This document shows, one piece after another, positions 23,043-35,687 of a DNA stretch of 64,000 nucleotides. The notes under the pieces were generated by a model. The model worked only from the letters and a program-made list of their open reading frames with translations. It ran no database searches and was not told where the DNA came from. The stretch is from Stachybotrys elegans. Lineage: Eukaryota; Ascomycota; Sordariomycetes; Hypocreales; Stachybotryaceae. The stretch lies in contig JAGPNK010000015.1 in assembly GCA_020746835.1 (NCBI GenBank), positions 1 to 64,000 on the forward strand, given 5' to 3'. Each line of letters begins with the position of its first letter. The first letter of the stretch is position 1. A program made the position numbers and the translations under genes.

Positions 23043-24323
23043 ATGATTCTCCGTCGGCGTACCTCTAAGCAAGCTACATGCGCACTCGGCGTTATGTTCA
23101 TTTTTTTAGCCACTTTAAATTACTGGCAATCATCTCTCATCTACAATGTCGATTCCGAGGGAACTTCCCCTTCCGGTTTGCTTCATACCCAGAACACCAC
23201 TCTAGGTGTGAGTTCATACAGTTCGGTTTATTTTCTAATTATCTAACGCCGCCGCTTAGTTTGAAAATATATTTGTAGTTGGATTACCCGAAAGAACCGA
23301 TCGCAGAGATAGAATGGTACTCCAGGCTGCTCTCAGCAATCTCAGCATCGAATTCATAGATGGCCCAGACGGGAAGGGTGCTGCCGATAAGGCCATCCCA
23401 ATCAAGCAGGGACACTCTCGCTTGACTAGTGGTGCACTTGGCTACCAGAGAGCACATATGAATGCAATACAAGCGTATGAGATGGTCGCCCAGAAGCGTT
23501 GTCTGTGTCTCTGACCATTTCTTTCCATAGGGTTGTTGAAAGACAGATATCCTCGGCATTAATCCTAGAAGACGGCACCGATTGGGACATTAGAATAAAG
23601 GAGCAGATGCGAGACTTTGCACTCTCCAGCCGCACGCTTTTACAGCCTATGCTGGATTCACGGAAATTCGAAGCAGACATGAAGCTTCTAGGAACTGAGC
23701 CAGTCCCTGCCCGTCCCCCTCAAGAATTTATGTTTGGAAACCTACCCAGGACTGTTGGCCCTGCCTTCTCTCCTTACGGTGACAACTGGGACGTTCTATG
23801 GGTTGGGAATTGTGGTATGAACTTTGCCTCTGACGCATATCCTGATACGCCTAAAGGACGTGTGATTCATTTAAACGATATCACGGTTCCTGAGAGGCGC
23901 TATCTATGGAGCTTCAACCGCCCTTTTGCTCTGAAGGATATCTATCCAGAGCATACCCGCGTTGTCCATCACGCACAGGAAGGTGTATGCACTCTCGGCT
24001 ATGCAGTCTCACAGCGCGGCGCTCAGAAGCTTCTGCATGAGGTAGGAATGAAAGATGTTGGTGGTGGCTTTGATATTTTATTCAGATACTTTTGTGATGG
24101 CTCCAAGGGACGAAGAAGACATATTTGTCTAACAGTTCAACCCGCCTTATTCCACCATTATCGACCAGCCGGCGCAAAGAGTGCCGGAAGCGATATTCAT
24201 GGAGACGATTTCCAGCATAATGGTTCAACGGATATGGTAAGATGGAGCGTACAGCTCAATGCAGATTCGCTGCTGGAAGATAAGACAACAATGCGGGATC
24301 AGCTACCAGACGGTTCAAGATAG
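23043..24323 (+). CDS. GT25-like glycosyltransferase, type II membrane protein
   Basis: Three exons (23043-23207, 23260-23474, 23531-24323) with introns GTGAGT...CTTAG and GTATGA...CATAG give 390 residues. A signal-anchor helix lies near residues 12-28 (CALGVMFIFLATLNYW), so the enzyme should face the Golgi or ER lumen. Family landmarks are FVVGLPERTDRRD, LGYQRAHMNAIQAVV and SALILEDGTDWDIRI, then GNCGMNFA, GYAVSQRGAQKLL and a His-rich end. GT25 enzymes transfer a sugar, often galactose, from UDP-sugar. Fungal relatives usually have EDDADWD at the metal-binding site. Here the second D is G (EDGTDWD), although the D of DWD remains, so activity is uncertain. The acceptor is unknown. Confidence 0.75.
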
Positions 24324-25370
24324 GAGAGGAATGGCAAGCGGAGTACAGCATAAAGCGACAAATAATAAATTAGATTCCCTGACGTTTAGCACAGTTAACT
24401 ATTTGGTCACTTTTCTCTTTCTTTCTAGTAAAGCCAAAGTGTACAGCATCATACCTTGAGGCCAGCCTTGCTAGAACACACGCCGACAAGCGGTACATAC
24501 ACACATCAAGGCCAGTCAGCTAACCGTAGGCCCCCCCACCACATGCGCATACTTACACATGGTTGCTGCCATCGCCACTACTATTGCCCCCCTTGCTCTC
24601 TGGTTCCAGCGAAGACAGGCGGGATGCTCATGTGGAAGCGCCTGCTCGCCCACCTCATGACATCTCTGGCCGAGGAGCGCATCCCCGCGACAACATTTTC
24701 ATCTATTCGGACCTCAACGAGACCATTGGTCACTTCCGCACCGATTTGCTGGCCAACATGTCGCACACGGCGGCATCGTGACGGAAGCTTTCGGTGGCTG
24801 GGAAAACCTTGACATCGCTCCCCCTTTGCTTACGATCATGCCACTGATATTGCTACTGCTACATCTTTTCTTGCCAAGTGTCATTTATTGATGTGATATC
24901 GTCTTTATCGTCAGAGGGGGCTCCTCGACGTCGCTGGTATGTATCCCATTGGGCATACGGCCGGGAAATCCGACAAGGATACGGCGTCACTGACTCATGT
25001 CCGCATAAATACAGAGTACATGCTGCATGGCCAATCGCATGGGTTACTCGTCTAAGCCATAAGGAATTTCCGTTTCAAAGGCGCACTTCGCGCCGTGCGG
25101 CGCGGGGGAGCCAGTCAATATTCCGGCACCCGACAAGGTCAAGCCCAGGTGAGCTTCGTCCAGAGAGAGGATGATCTGCCACGTCATACGGCACCCACTG
25201 CTCAGCTGCTTGATGGGCATGGTCTGGTCCCTCCCGTTTGACGCGATGTTACATTGCCATGGCCTCCCTTCCTGGACAGCAGAGCAACATTCGGCAATTG
25301 CGTCTGGTTTCTGGCATAGCAACGTTAATGTCGCGACGATCGATGTAATTGATGGGGCAAGGAGACTGAG
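24324..25370. other. Intergenic stretch without recognised gene
   Basis: About 1 kb of non-repetitive sequence. Open frames are short, overlapping and on both strands, and no family was recognised. Confidence 0.4.
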
Positions 25371-25545
25371 TAAGTTGGGGTGCGGGAGGAGGGGGCTGAA
25401 TACTCCTAGATTCGAATCACCCTATCAATAACCCACCAGTTGCAGGGTTTATAGTTCAAATACCGGGAATACTCAAGGATTACGAATTGAAGATTTCCTG
25501 GGGTGATTCAAATCTAAGAGGTATCCATCCCCCACCCCCAACTTA
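25371..25545. mobile_element. MITE with long inverted repeats and TA duplication
   Basis: TA|AGTTGGGGTGCGGG begins the element and CCCCAACT|TA closes it. The outer ~50 bases of each end are imperfect inverted repeats (GATTCGAATCACCC on the left pairs with GGGTGATTCAAATC on the right). The 171-bp body has no coding capacity. TA target duplication and length fit a miniature inverted-repeat element mobilised by a Tc1/mariner-type transposase. It lies ~100 bp upstream of the P450 start and may contribute to its promoter. Confidence 0.7.
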
Positions 25546-25648
25546 GTTGCTCCCTTCTCTCATTTTCGATAGATATCTCGCGTACTCGCCCATACAGTCT
25601 GGAGCAGCAAGCCACTAAGACATCAATTACATCAACACTCAAGTCGTA

Positions 25649-27309
25649 ATGCCTTCCACAATTACCGTTATCTTGAGCTTGGCGGGCGCCGTCTACTTGT
25701 TCCTCGCAGCGCTGCTACGCTTGACGCAGGATCCCAAGGAGCCGCCCATGCTTGAGACGTCGATACCGTTCATCGGTCCACTGGTGGGCTCGTTGAAGGG
25801 GATGCCAAAGTTCTTGGTGGAGATGAGGTCAGTCAACCAAGTCGCCGGCCTTGCCTCCCTTTACTCATGCTACGCACAGAGACAAGTACAACCTCCCAAT
25901 CTACACGCTTCGTATACCGGGGGCACGTATTTATGTTGTCAACTCGGCGTCCCTGATCTCTCAGGTACAGAAGCACAAGACGATCTCCTTAGGGCCCGTG
26001 GCAGCCACTGCAGCGGCAAACGTCATGAATGTTAGCGAAGCCGGGAATGCTATCATAGGGTCCGATCGTATGTTTGAAGGTGATTCGTACGTGGCGACCT
26101 TTGTGCCATCCATGGCCCCGGCCATGTCTCCTGGTCCTGAGCTTGATGTCATGACTGCTGAAAGTATCCGTATCGCGGCCGAGTCTATTGAAAAGATTAG
26201 TCGCAAAGGCCCCGTCAATGTCGAGTTGTTCGAATGGGTTCGCCATCAGGTGTGCGAGGCTGAGACGGCCGCCCTATACGGTGAGGAGAACCCGTTGCGC
26301 GACCCTGCTCTCGAGGCCGCGTGGTAGTGAGTCACAACTCGCCTCCCTGGTCCCATTAAAATGGTATCTAACAGGTGTTACCAGTGATTTCGAAGCGGGG
26401 ATCATGGTTCACATGCTCAAGGCATGGCCTAGCGTGCTCGCGCGAAAGAGCCTTCACGCAAGAGACCAGCTCCTCATCCCCGCCTTTGAGAAGTACTACA
26501 GCAATGAGCATCACCTCAAGGCCTCGCTTCTCGTCCAGTGCCAGTACAATCACAACATACGCCATGGTCTGCGGGTGAGAGACGTCGCTGCTACCGAGAT
26601 TGGCCACATGATTGCATTTTTGACCAACACTATGGCAAGCGCCTACTGGCTGGTGTACTACATCTTCTCTGATCCTGTGGTCCTCAGCGAGATTCGTCAG
26701 GAGTTGAGCGAGATGGTTCATGTTGACGATGACGGAGTGTCAACAATTGACATGGCCCAGATCAAAACGTCAGCACCCATCCTGCACTCAACATGGCAAG
26801 AGACGCTGCGCTATGTGCACATTGGCATCTCGGCCAGGTTGGTCGTGGAGGATGTCATGCTCGATAATAGGTACCTCTTGAAGAAGGGCTCCGGGGTCAT
26901 GATAGCAGCACCCGTCCCACATACAGATCCGGAAGCCTGGGGCTCGACGGTCGGCAATTTTGACCATCGTCGCTTCCTGCGGCAACCGGGCCAGAAGCGG
27001 GCGAATGCCGCCTCCCTCCGCGCCTTTGGAGGTGGGCATGTGCTGTGCCCGGGACGTCACTTTTCCACCGCCTTCCTCGCGGCTTTTGCGGCACTCATGG
27101 TCCTCCGCTTCGACATGAAGTGTCTGAGCAAAGACGGTACATGGTCGGAGCCAAGGAAGTTTATGCCCATAACTACGTCCATACCACCCCCAAAGGACAA
27201 TGTCAATGTGCGTCTTATCCCGAGGGATGATCGGAAATGGAAGATTGGGTTTTCTGTACCCAACAAGGAGTCTAGAAGAACTGCGGAGGGCAATGCCATG
27301 AAACAGTAA
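25649..27309 (+). CDS. Cytochrome P450 monooxygenase
   Basis: Three exons (25649-25827, 25880-26326, 26385-27309), introns GTCAGT...CACAG and GTGAGT...CTAACAGGTGTTACCAG, give 516 residues with no break. An N-terminal membrane anchor (TVILSLAGAVYLFLAALL) is followed by the proline-rich hinge PKEPPMLETSIPFIGP. Helix I is seen around EIGHMIAFLTNTMASAYW; the usual AGxxT is weak. The ExxR motif is ETLRYV, the PERF-like part is FDHRRFL, and the haem-binding loop is FGGGHVLCPGRHF with the cysteine ligand. The pattern recalls the CYP7/CYP8-like fungal group, which has an unusual I-helix. The enzyme should sit in the ER and use a P450 reductase; the substrate is unknown. A decayed ABC transporter follows on the same strand. 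Confidence 0.85.
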
Positions 27310-27925
27310 CGAATCCCTGCGTGCCTACTAGGTACGGGAGTAGAGCACATGACTACGACTCTCATATAGCAAGCAGATAGGCCATTTTCACTACATCCAT
27401 CCATACACTACAGTAATTGAACCCAGTTAAAGACTCTTTATGGGCCCCTCGAGCAAAGGTAGATATCTGCAGCCTGTGGTGGGAGATCAACCACCCCCTA
27501 TTGATGGCTTGATAGTGCTGACTGTATGGGTGTTCATTAGACCCCTGTTGGTGATCTACACCCTTGCCTTAGATACGAAACCTTCAGGGTTTATGCAGGC
27601 ATGTGGTCATATTTCCAGGGTTCAGCCAAGTTTCTTGGCCTTGGCAGCTGAGACTTCTGCCAAATGTGAACCGTGGTCGAGATGCATCCATCACAGCATC
27701 TATCGCCCACGATGTAACCCATCCAAGTGCGGGCGGCTTGTGGAATCCGCTGGTAGCTGAGTGCCGGATATGCATCCACCCCCGCGGATAAGTAGGCCTG
27801 GAGCTAAAGGCGTCCCTGCCTTCACCAGAGCGCGCTGCGCATCGTATAATCGCTTGGACACGATGCCCCTTCTAACTATCTTCCTCTGGTCCGAATATTT
27901 TTGTATCGCCGTATATTAGGGAGTC
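27310..27925. other. Intergenic stretch
   Basis: No family is recognised. Open frames on both strands between 27440 and 27791 overlap each other and look random. Confidence 0.4.
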
Positions 27926-30900
27926 ATGGAGAGCCATAATCACGATGAAGTCTTTAGAGACTGGCTTCAGAGGCAACAAGGCAGGAGACGTCCTCTGGTC
28001 GGTGTCTCCTTCCAGGACTCGCGTGCCATGGCTTCCAATCTTCCGCGACATTTCAACATACTGTGACGTCGTATGCCCTGGCTATTCCGCGCCGCATCGC
28101 AAGATATCTCAAAGGCCAACGTCCCATCAGAGTGCAGATTCTACGCGACTTCAATGGTCTAGCAAAGCCTGGGGAAATGGTCCTCGTTCTGGGACGACCT
28201 GGCAGTGGCTGCTCTTCACTCCTCAAGGTTCTGTCCGGCTACGCCCACGGCATATGCATCGGAGAGGAGTCCAAGATCAACTACGGAGGTATCCCGTATG
28301 ACCGAATGCACGCCAAGTTCCCTGCCGAGAGCCTTTATCTCGCAGAGCTAGATGCACACTTCCCCGAACTGACCCTCGGCGAGACACTCACCTTTGTCGC
28401 CTCCACGCGGGAGCTCGGCTCGGGCAGCCGCACGCAGTCGCAAGCAAACGCCAGAGATGTCGCTGCCTTGTTCGGCTGTCAGGCGCCTACGATACCAAGA
28501 TGGGCAACGCCGTGATCCGTGGCCTCAGTGGAGGCGAGACCCGGAGGACTAGCATAGCAGAGGCACTCATGTGCGGTGCGCAGCTCCAATGCTGGGACAA
28601 CAGCACTCGCGGGTTGGACAGCGCAACAGCGCAGCGCTTTATTGACCTGCTGCGCATGTCAACGAATGCTGTTCGTTCCACCGCCATCATGAGCCTCTAC
28701 CAGGCTCCGGATGCAATGTACAATGTGAGTTGACATGTTCATTAATTCCTCGTAGAAGTAGGATCCGAGAGACTCACGTGTGCCGCAGAGATTCGACAAG
28801 GTCACACTCCTGTACCAAGGTCGACAGATCTACTTTGGCCCAACTGCATCGGCCACGCAATACTTCCATGAACTAGGATTCGTGAAGCCCGAGAGAGCAA
28901 CGGTCGCCGACTTCCTGACATCGCTCACCAATCCCGCCGAGAGGATGGTCCGCCCGGGGTTCGAACATCGCGCTCCCAGGTCCCCCTCCGAGTTTGCCGA
29001 CGCGTGGAAATACAGCCCAGATGCCATGAGGCTTGCTGAAGAAATCACCGCCTTCAACTCCGGTCAGGCCATGCCCGAACAGCACACCGTTGACAGTCTA
29101 CTATCCGAGTAAGCCTAAGCAATACTGAAGCCGTCATCCGCGATCCCTAGCCCTAACTTAATGGAACAGAATCAATTCATCATCATACGTGCTCCCTGTT
29201 CACCAACAGATCAGAGTCTGTGTCCAGAGAGGCTTTGACCGCCTCCGCAACAACTACGCCCCCGCTGTCTCGACTGTTTTTGCCAACGGCATTCTTGCCA
29301 TTGTCGTGGGCAGTGTGTACTATGATCTATCGGAAACCACTGATAGCATGAGCCGGCGATCTGTCCTCATCTTCTTTTCCTTGATGATATGTGCCTTTTC
29401 CCCAGCTTTTGAGGTAACAATACTCCCCTTTCTCGGCTTCCAATGCCAACGCAAATGACTGACGTACTCAGCTCTTGACCATGTGGGCGCAACGCCCTAT
29501 TGTTGAGAAGCATCACCGCTATGCGCTTTACCATCCTTTTACAGAAGCAATCGCTTCTATGATATGCGATCTGCCGACCAAACTCGCCACTTCCATCGTA
29601 TTTCACGTCACCCTGTATTTCATGACCAACCTTCGCCGCACTGCCTCAGCCTTCTTCACTCACCTGCTCTTCATGTTCTTCGTTGTCTTGACTATGTCGA
29701 TGGTTTTCCGAACAATCGGGTCCATGTCACGGACTTTGGAGCAGGCCCTAGCCCCGGTATCGGTCATGGTACTCCTTTACGCGCTTTACACGGGCTTCGT
29801 CATACCTGTTCCTTACATGAAGCCTTGGCTTTCGTGGTTCAGGTGGCTCAATCCAATGTCGTACGTGTACGAAAGCCTGATGATCAACGAGGTATGTCGA
29901 TTCTCGTAGGGGGTCGTTGTGGACTTGCCATGCTCATATCAATAAACAGTTCAACAGGAAGTTTCCCTGCGTCAGCACAGTGCCATCTGGGCCCGGCTAT
30001 ATGGATGGACAGGGCTTGAGTGAGAAAATCTGTCCTGTGGTGGGTGCCCAACCCGGAGAGGAGAATGTCGACGGAGCATCCTATCTACGCCTAAGTACGG
30101 TATGATCCGAGCCATCTCTGGAGAAATTTCGGAATCCTGATTGCCATGTTGTGGTGTTTGTTGCATTCATCTGTTGACAGCCGAGTACATTCCGGCCCAG
30201 CGATCCAAGGGGGACGTCCTGCTCTTCCAACGAAATCACCAGCAAAACCACTCGCGTATCGTTCAGACTCAGAAGAAGCTACCATCCCAAACTTTGCTCA
30301 TGACATCAATAAACAGGAGCTTCCTGGACAGATAATGCGCAAGATCCTGCACTACCAACTCTTTCCGACATCATCAGTCTTTCACTGGGAAAATTGAGCT
30401 ACGAGGTAAAAACCAAAAATGGGACAAGAAGATCCTAAGAAATCGACGGTTGGGTTAAGCCAGGTACAATGACCGCTTTGATGGTAAGACTCCCAACCTT
30501 AACTGGGTCATCTTGCTTGGCTTGATGCTGAGAGTGCAAGGATAGGGTGTGACTGGTGCTGGCAAGACAACATTGCTGGACGTTCTTGCTAACCGAGCTG
30601 CCTTTGGTACGACATCAGGCGGGATATATATTGATGGCTCGCCCAGAGACCGCAGCTTTCAACGAAAGATCGGCTACGTCCAACAAGAAGATATACACCT
30701 TCCTACCGCAACGGTGCGCGAAGCGCTGGAGTTTAGCGCTCTGCTCAGGCAACCTGGCCCAAGCTCTAGAGCAGAGAGGCTTGGCTATGTAAACAACGTC
30801 ATCAGGATGCTAGACATGGACCTCTACGCGGAAGCTGTCGTAGGAACACCTGGCAACGGTGAGTGGAATGGGACGGACGATGAGGTCACGGATACTGACA

Positions 30901-32637
30901 GTCTCGTAGGGTTGAACATCGAGCAGCGAAAGAGGTTGAGCATCGGGGTAGAGCTAGTGGCCAAGCCAGAGTTGCTACTTTTCTTGGGTAAGTCTGCTCT
31001 TGTCGAAGATGCCACAAACTTAGAGGGTCCTAACTCTTCCTACCTAGATGAGCCCACGTCAGGCCTCGACAGTCAAACGGCGTGGTCTATCTGCGTGCTT
31101 CTCCGTCGCTTGGCTGATCATGGGCAATGATTCTTTGCACAATACACCAACCATCATCCCAGCTGTTCCAATGTTTGACCGGCTGCTACTCCTTACTAAC
31201 CGGGGCGAAACGGCATATTTTGGCGATATTGGACCAGATGCTTCAACCTTGGTCGACTATTTCGAAAGCAGGGGGGCGACCAAATGCCCTCCTGGGGCAA
31301 ATCCAGCCGAGTGGATTCTAACTGTCATGACTAGCAGTAACGTGAACGATGGATGCAGGAAGTGACCCCAGCAGATCCAATCTCTATGGTTCAGTCTCAG
31401 GAGACAGAAATTCTTACTGGGGGCTGCAGTGGAGAAGAGCAAGCAGCATAGAGAGGCGAAGGCTTCCATCATGCAGCATGTTAAAGTCGTGCGACCACGG
31501 CCCCCAAATACTCCGGGCGTTGAACAAAGCAAAGGAGAATTTCTGCATCCTACACTCAACAAATGTCAGTTGTGACAAGGCGCCTATTCAAGGACTATTG
31601 GAGGGATCCCTCGTATCTGTACTCGAAGCTGGCCTCTGTCAGGCGTGGTATGACGCATCCCTCAATTGCGCGGAAAGAAGACGGCCATTTGCTAATTACG
31701 CTTCAGTGTTTTCTCAATGGCTTGTCGCTTTATGATACTGATCTCGACATGCAAGGCTTCACCAACTTCCTTTTCTCCATATTCTCATTACGCAGCTCTT
31801 AGTACCCTTGATCAGCAAATATCCCGCGTCTTGTCGCGGGCGGAGTCTGTTCGAGCCCGCGAGGAAGATCCAAGTCTACTCCTGGCTCGTCTTCCTCTCC
31901 TCAAACATCTCGTGGAGCTTGGTGGCAGACAGCTGCTTCCGTGGTGGTCTTTGCCTCGTGGTACTATCTACGCTGCTGTGGCAGAACGGCGACGAGAGCT
32001 TCGGGACGGCCGAGAGAGGAGCCTTGGTCTTTGTTCTTATCTGGCTGTTCTGTCTCTGGCTCACGACATTCTCGCAAGCCGTTGGCATTGGACTCGAGCA
32101 CGATGATCAAGCTGTTCAGATAGCTACTCTTTTCTTCTGGCTCTCTCTGGTGTTTTGCGGGTAGGTCGCTCTGTATCACTGCAAGCACTGCAAATGCTAA
32201 TCCGATGACATATGCAGTGTGCTTGTAACCCCGAACCAACTTCCCGAGTTCTGGTTCTTTCTCTACCGAGCCTCGCCGCTTACATATTTCGTTAATGGCA
32301 TAGTCCTGGGTGGTCTGGCCAACACCCGCATCGAGTGCGCGGATGTGCAGCTGTTGCGTATCGAGATTCCTGCAGCATCCTCTGGTTCTACATGTGGAGA
32401 GTATCTGGGACCGTTCATGCAATATGCTGGCGGTCGGCTCATGAACCCGAATGATACTACGGGATGCCTCTATTGCCCCGTCGACCAGACCAATGACCTC
32501 CTTCGGCAATGGGGTTGGAGACGGGGCATGCATGGCGCAATGTGGGCTACTTGACTGTCTACGTTATCTTCAATACGCTTGCCATTTTGGGGATCTACTG
32601 GTTTGCAAGGGGGAGGAAGATGAAGAAAGAGAACTGA
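27926..32637 (+). pseudogene. PDR/CDR-type ABC transporter, decayed
   Basis: Homology to full-length ABC-G drug-efflux pumps runs from MESHNHDEVFRDWLQ to GRKMKKEN. The first nucleotide-binding domain has Walker A GRPGSGCSSLLK, signature GLSGGETRRTSIAEALM and Walker B CWDNSTRGLDSATA. The second has [15 protein letters not shown] and [13 protein letters not shown]. Two membrane blocks (about 29.2-29.9 and 31.7-32.6 kb) are recognisable. Short introns are visible (for example 28724-28789 and around 29413-29471). The reading frame shifts at about 28050, 28471 (FG|LSGAYDTKMG), 30160, 31130 ([14 protein letters not shown]), 31165 and more than once after 31360. With so many single-base indels it cannot make a functional pump. 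Its position after the P450 suggests a former detoxification or metabolite cluster. Confidence 0.8.
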
Positions 32638-33160
32638 GCTTCCGAAGCTCTATGATTTGGTTAAGCAAACTGGCCTAAAATCTAGTCCATGGCAGGGCGA
32701 CACTCTCCCTTTTCCACAGCATCATCCACCGAGGTATCATATGAGGAACCTGTAGTATGCATAGCTTCTTTAAGTACAAATAAAATGCCAATGCTATAAG
32801 AAATCTCCCATTTTCTATGCACTCAGGCAGGCCGAATCCTACGCAGGCTCATTATCTTCAATCTGGGCGCTATGCCGTGATATCGGACTGATAGGTCTAG
32901 AGGCTGGTTGGGGGCTGGAAGCCATGCAACCCTGCGGTCAAGATAAAAGTGTTGGACTTCCTCACGAAAACGGGATTTCTTCTCCGAACTGTGAATTAAT
33001 TGCGGCCGTTACTTGTCCCATCTTTGTGTATCCCACCCGCGTCTGCATTTACCACCCCACACCAAGTCAAGAGGCATTCAAAGAACCCCGAGCCCTTCTT
33101 CCTCCACGGTCGGACAGACTTTAACAGTGTATCAATTATCTTCAAACCAGTATCCAAGTA
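32638..33160. other. Intergenic stretch
   Basis: Nothing recognisable; short random open frames only. Confidence 0.4.
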
Positions 33161-33652
33161 CTATAAGAGATCTATTTCAAACACTGCCAACAGGCTTCCG
33201 ATGTCCTTATTGGCTCGGCCAAGACTGTCTTCCACCGTGTTCTTTACGGCAAAATGACCAGGATATTGCCTGCCGTAGTCATATTGAATGATGGTCTTGC
33301 TTACTACAACATCACCCAGGAATGCATCGAAATCACCGATATGGGGGACACCAGCACAGATGCCGACGAGAATGGCGAGGTTGAGATTCGTGTAGCTCGA
33401 TCGCAAGCTGGCAGTGGCAGCCGCTGCGCCGTTGGTACCCATGTTAGGAAGAACAGCTAGAACAACGTGATGTTCTCCGATGCGCCCGGTGATGTAGGTA
33501 TTCGTGTCGCCATGGGCTCGGCCAAAAGGATCGCGCTCCTCGTCCCAAAACTGATCGAATAGCAAGGTGACAGCGTCGGCCTCATGAGGCAGAGCACATA
33601 CGATAGCGACCCGAAAGCTTTTGCGATCAGTGGGCGGTTGTGGCGAAGCCAT
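33161..33652 (-). pseudogene. Truncated PNP (nucleoside-phosphorylase-like) domain of an NLR
   Basis: 163 residues from MASPQPPTDRKSFRVAIVCA. It shows the first half of the PNP_UDP fold used as the N-terminus of fungal NLRs: ALPHEADAVTLLFDQFW, YITGRIGEHHVVLAVLPNMG, AILVGICAGVP and FLGDVVVSKTIIQYDYG. It ends at SLLAVFEIDLL and lacks the catalytic-core second half (the IASGN and CVEMEAAG blocks). No NB domain follows on this strand. It points away from an NB-ARC relic only ~200 bp off, suggesting an inversion that split one NLR. Confidence 0.65.
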
Positions 33653-33849
33653 TGTGTCAGTTGCGATTTTGCTGTAAGAGGCGAAGTAAGGCAGAGACTT
33701 ACTGACACAGTTGAGGGGTTTGTGTTGTTACCTGGAGTTACTGCATCACGTGAGCAGCTGAAGTTTGCCCAGCATTTTTGCCCAGCATTTTCCTCAGTCG
33801 CAGCCATCGCCATGTCCGCTCAGCAGGTCTCAACTGAATTACCGAAACG

Positions 33850-35160
33850 ATGCCAGAGTCGACATATGAACAGCGCGATGTTAGCCACAGCCAGTTTGGC
33901 GACTATAGCTTCATTAATCAGGGAAACGCCCAAGGGAACATTTATTACAGTGCGCCCCACCCACCGGCCCGTGCCCAAGTCGTCCGCGTCATTCCCTATC
34001 CCCGCAACGAGGATCTAGTCCATCGGCAGGGTCTCATCGACAGACTAGACGAGCTTTTACCGTCAACGCCGGGATCGCGCAGTGCCGCTCTCTGGCGCTT
34101 GGGAGGATCCGGGTAGGTCCTCACTTTCGGAATGCCACAGTGTCGCGAAGAGGCTAATGGATAAACGAATTAAGCAAGACGCAAATAGCGCTAGACTATG
34201 CATATCGACGATGCGACGCCAACGACAAGTCCTGCGTCTTCTGGGTGCATGCCGACAGCGAAGCGACTTTGCTGGCCGACTATAAGACGATCGGCAAGAA
34301 ACTCTAGGTAGACGAACGGCTTGACGGGTCGGACTTGCTTGATGCGGTGCGTAACGAGATCGAAGCTCAATCAAAGTGGCTGATGATTCTCGATAATGCC
34401 GATGATCTAAGATTATTTGAAGTGGGTGAAAAAGCAGAAGGAAATGGGGTGAACGGCACTATATACAAATATGTCCCTTGCGCTGTCAATGGGGCGGTGC
34501 TGTGGACGAGTCGAGATGCACATATTGCGGGCACCCTTGTCGGAGTGCGTCGCGGTATCAAGGTGCAGTCCATGGCTATAGATGAGGCGACCATGCTCTT
34601 GGCAAGAGCTAAAGGTGACCCTTCAGCTATGGACGAGGTGAAGGATAAGGAGGAAGGAGTGGATGCTCTTCTAGAAGACTTACAACGCCTTCCGCTGGCG
34701 ATCTCCCAAGCGGGCGCCTATATGGGGCGGATGTCGATGACCGCCAAGGAATACCTTCCTCTGCTCAGACAAGGCAAGACCTGATGGGAGGTGCTGAGAG
34801 TGAGCGACTCAGACCAACATCGACGGCCGGAGGTATCGAACAGTGTGTTCGAGGCATTGAAGATCTCGATAGAGCAAATCCGAGTCGAGAGCGAGATATC
34901 GTACCGAATGCTGCATGTGGTTGCATATGTGGACAGTCAGGACATGCCGCACGAGCTGATGGTGGGAGCTGCTAGTCGATGCGACACTGGTGCTGGACTG
35001 CTGGTCAACAATGCAGGCAGGGCAAAGTCAGACTCAGATTACAAACTCTGTCGCTGCGGATACCGACCCAGAAGCATTCAGCTGAACAAGGTTGCAAAAG
35101 TGGTGTGGTGCGTCAGCAGGAGGCGGCAATTAAGTTCCAACACCTCCCAGGGATGAGTCG
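33850..35160 (+). pseudogene. NB-ARC domain gene relic
   Basis: Starts at MPESTYEQRDVSHSQFGDYS. The P-loop is split by a 62-bp intron (34113-34174, GTAGGT...TTAAG) and reads ALWRLGGSGKTQIALDYAY. Next come CVFWVHADSEATLLADYK, Walker B-like LMILDNADD, AVLWTSRDAHIAG and LQRLPLAISQAGAYMGRM, in the order expected of NB-ARC. In-frame stops interrupt it at KKL*VDERLDG (about 34303) and at GKT*WEVLRVSD (34782-34784, TGA where CGA would be Arg). Beyond MPHELMVGAA the frame dissolves. No TPR or ankyrin repeats remain. Non-functional NLR remnant. Confidence 0.65.
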
Positions 35161-35687
35161 GCCCATTGGATACCCGTTATGGTGGAAACAGAAACCTGGC
35201 AGAATGGAATGGGGGAAGAGACAACAAGCCTAGACTTTTCCAGGCTTTGAGGTCTCAGTTGTAGCCATATCAGCTGCCCATTTTGTCTTGGCCACCCATG
35301 CCCTATGCCGAGTGAGGCTCGGACTATAATAGTAGTATTGGATCAAGTTCGATGTCGCCTATTTCTCTGCCTCAGCGTGACCAGAGAACAAGGCAAGACC
35401 CTGGACGGCTGACATATAACATTGGGCATGGCATCATTGGGTTGGTTTTGCTTTTTCCAGACCTGAACGGGGAAGGCTGAGGGGTCAGGTCCGAGCAAAC
35501 TGCCCACAGAAAGGAAAATGAAGCGGAATGGACTACACCAAGTCTGTAGCAAAAGCAAAGTCTAATTGAAATGAAACCCAGGATCATATTGAGAAGGAAC
35601 CATTCCAATTTTGCTGAGTGTGAATGCAGCCTGATTTTAGCTGAGGGCGAGTAGACATGGGTGATTGGTTGGCACGGCTGAGGGAAA

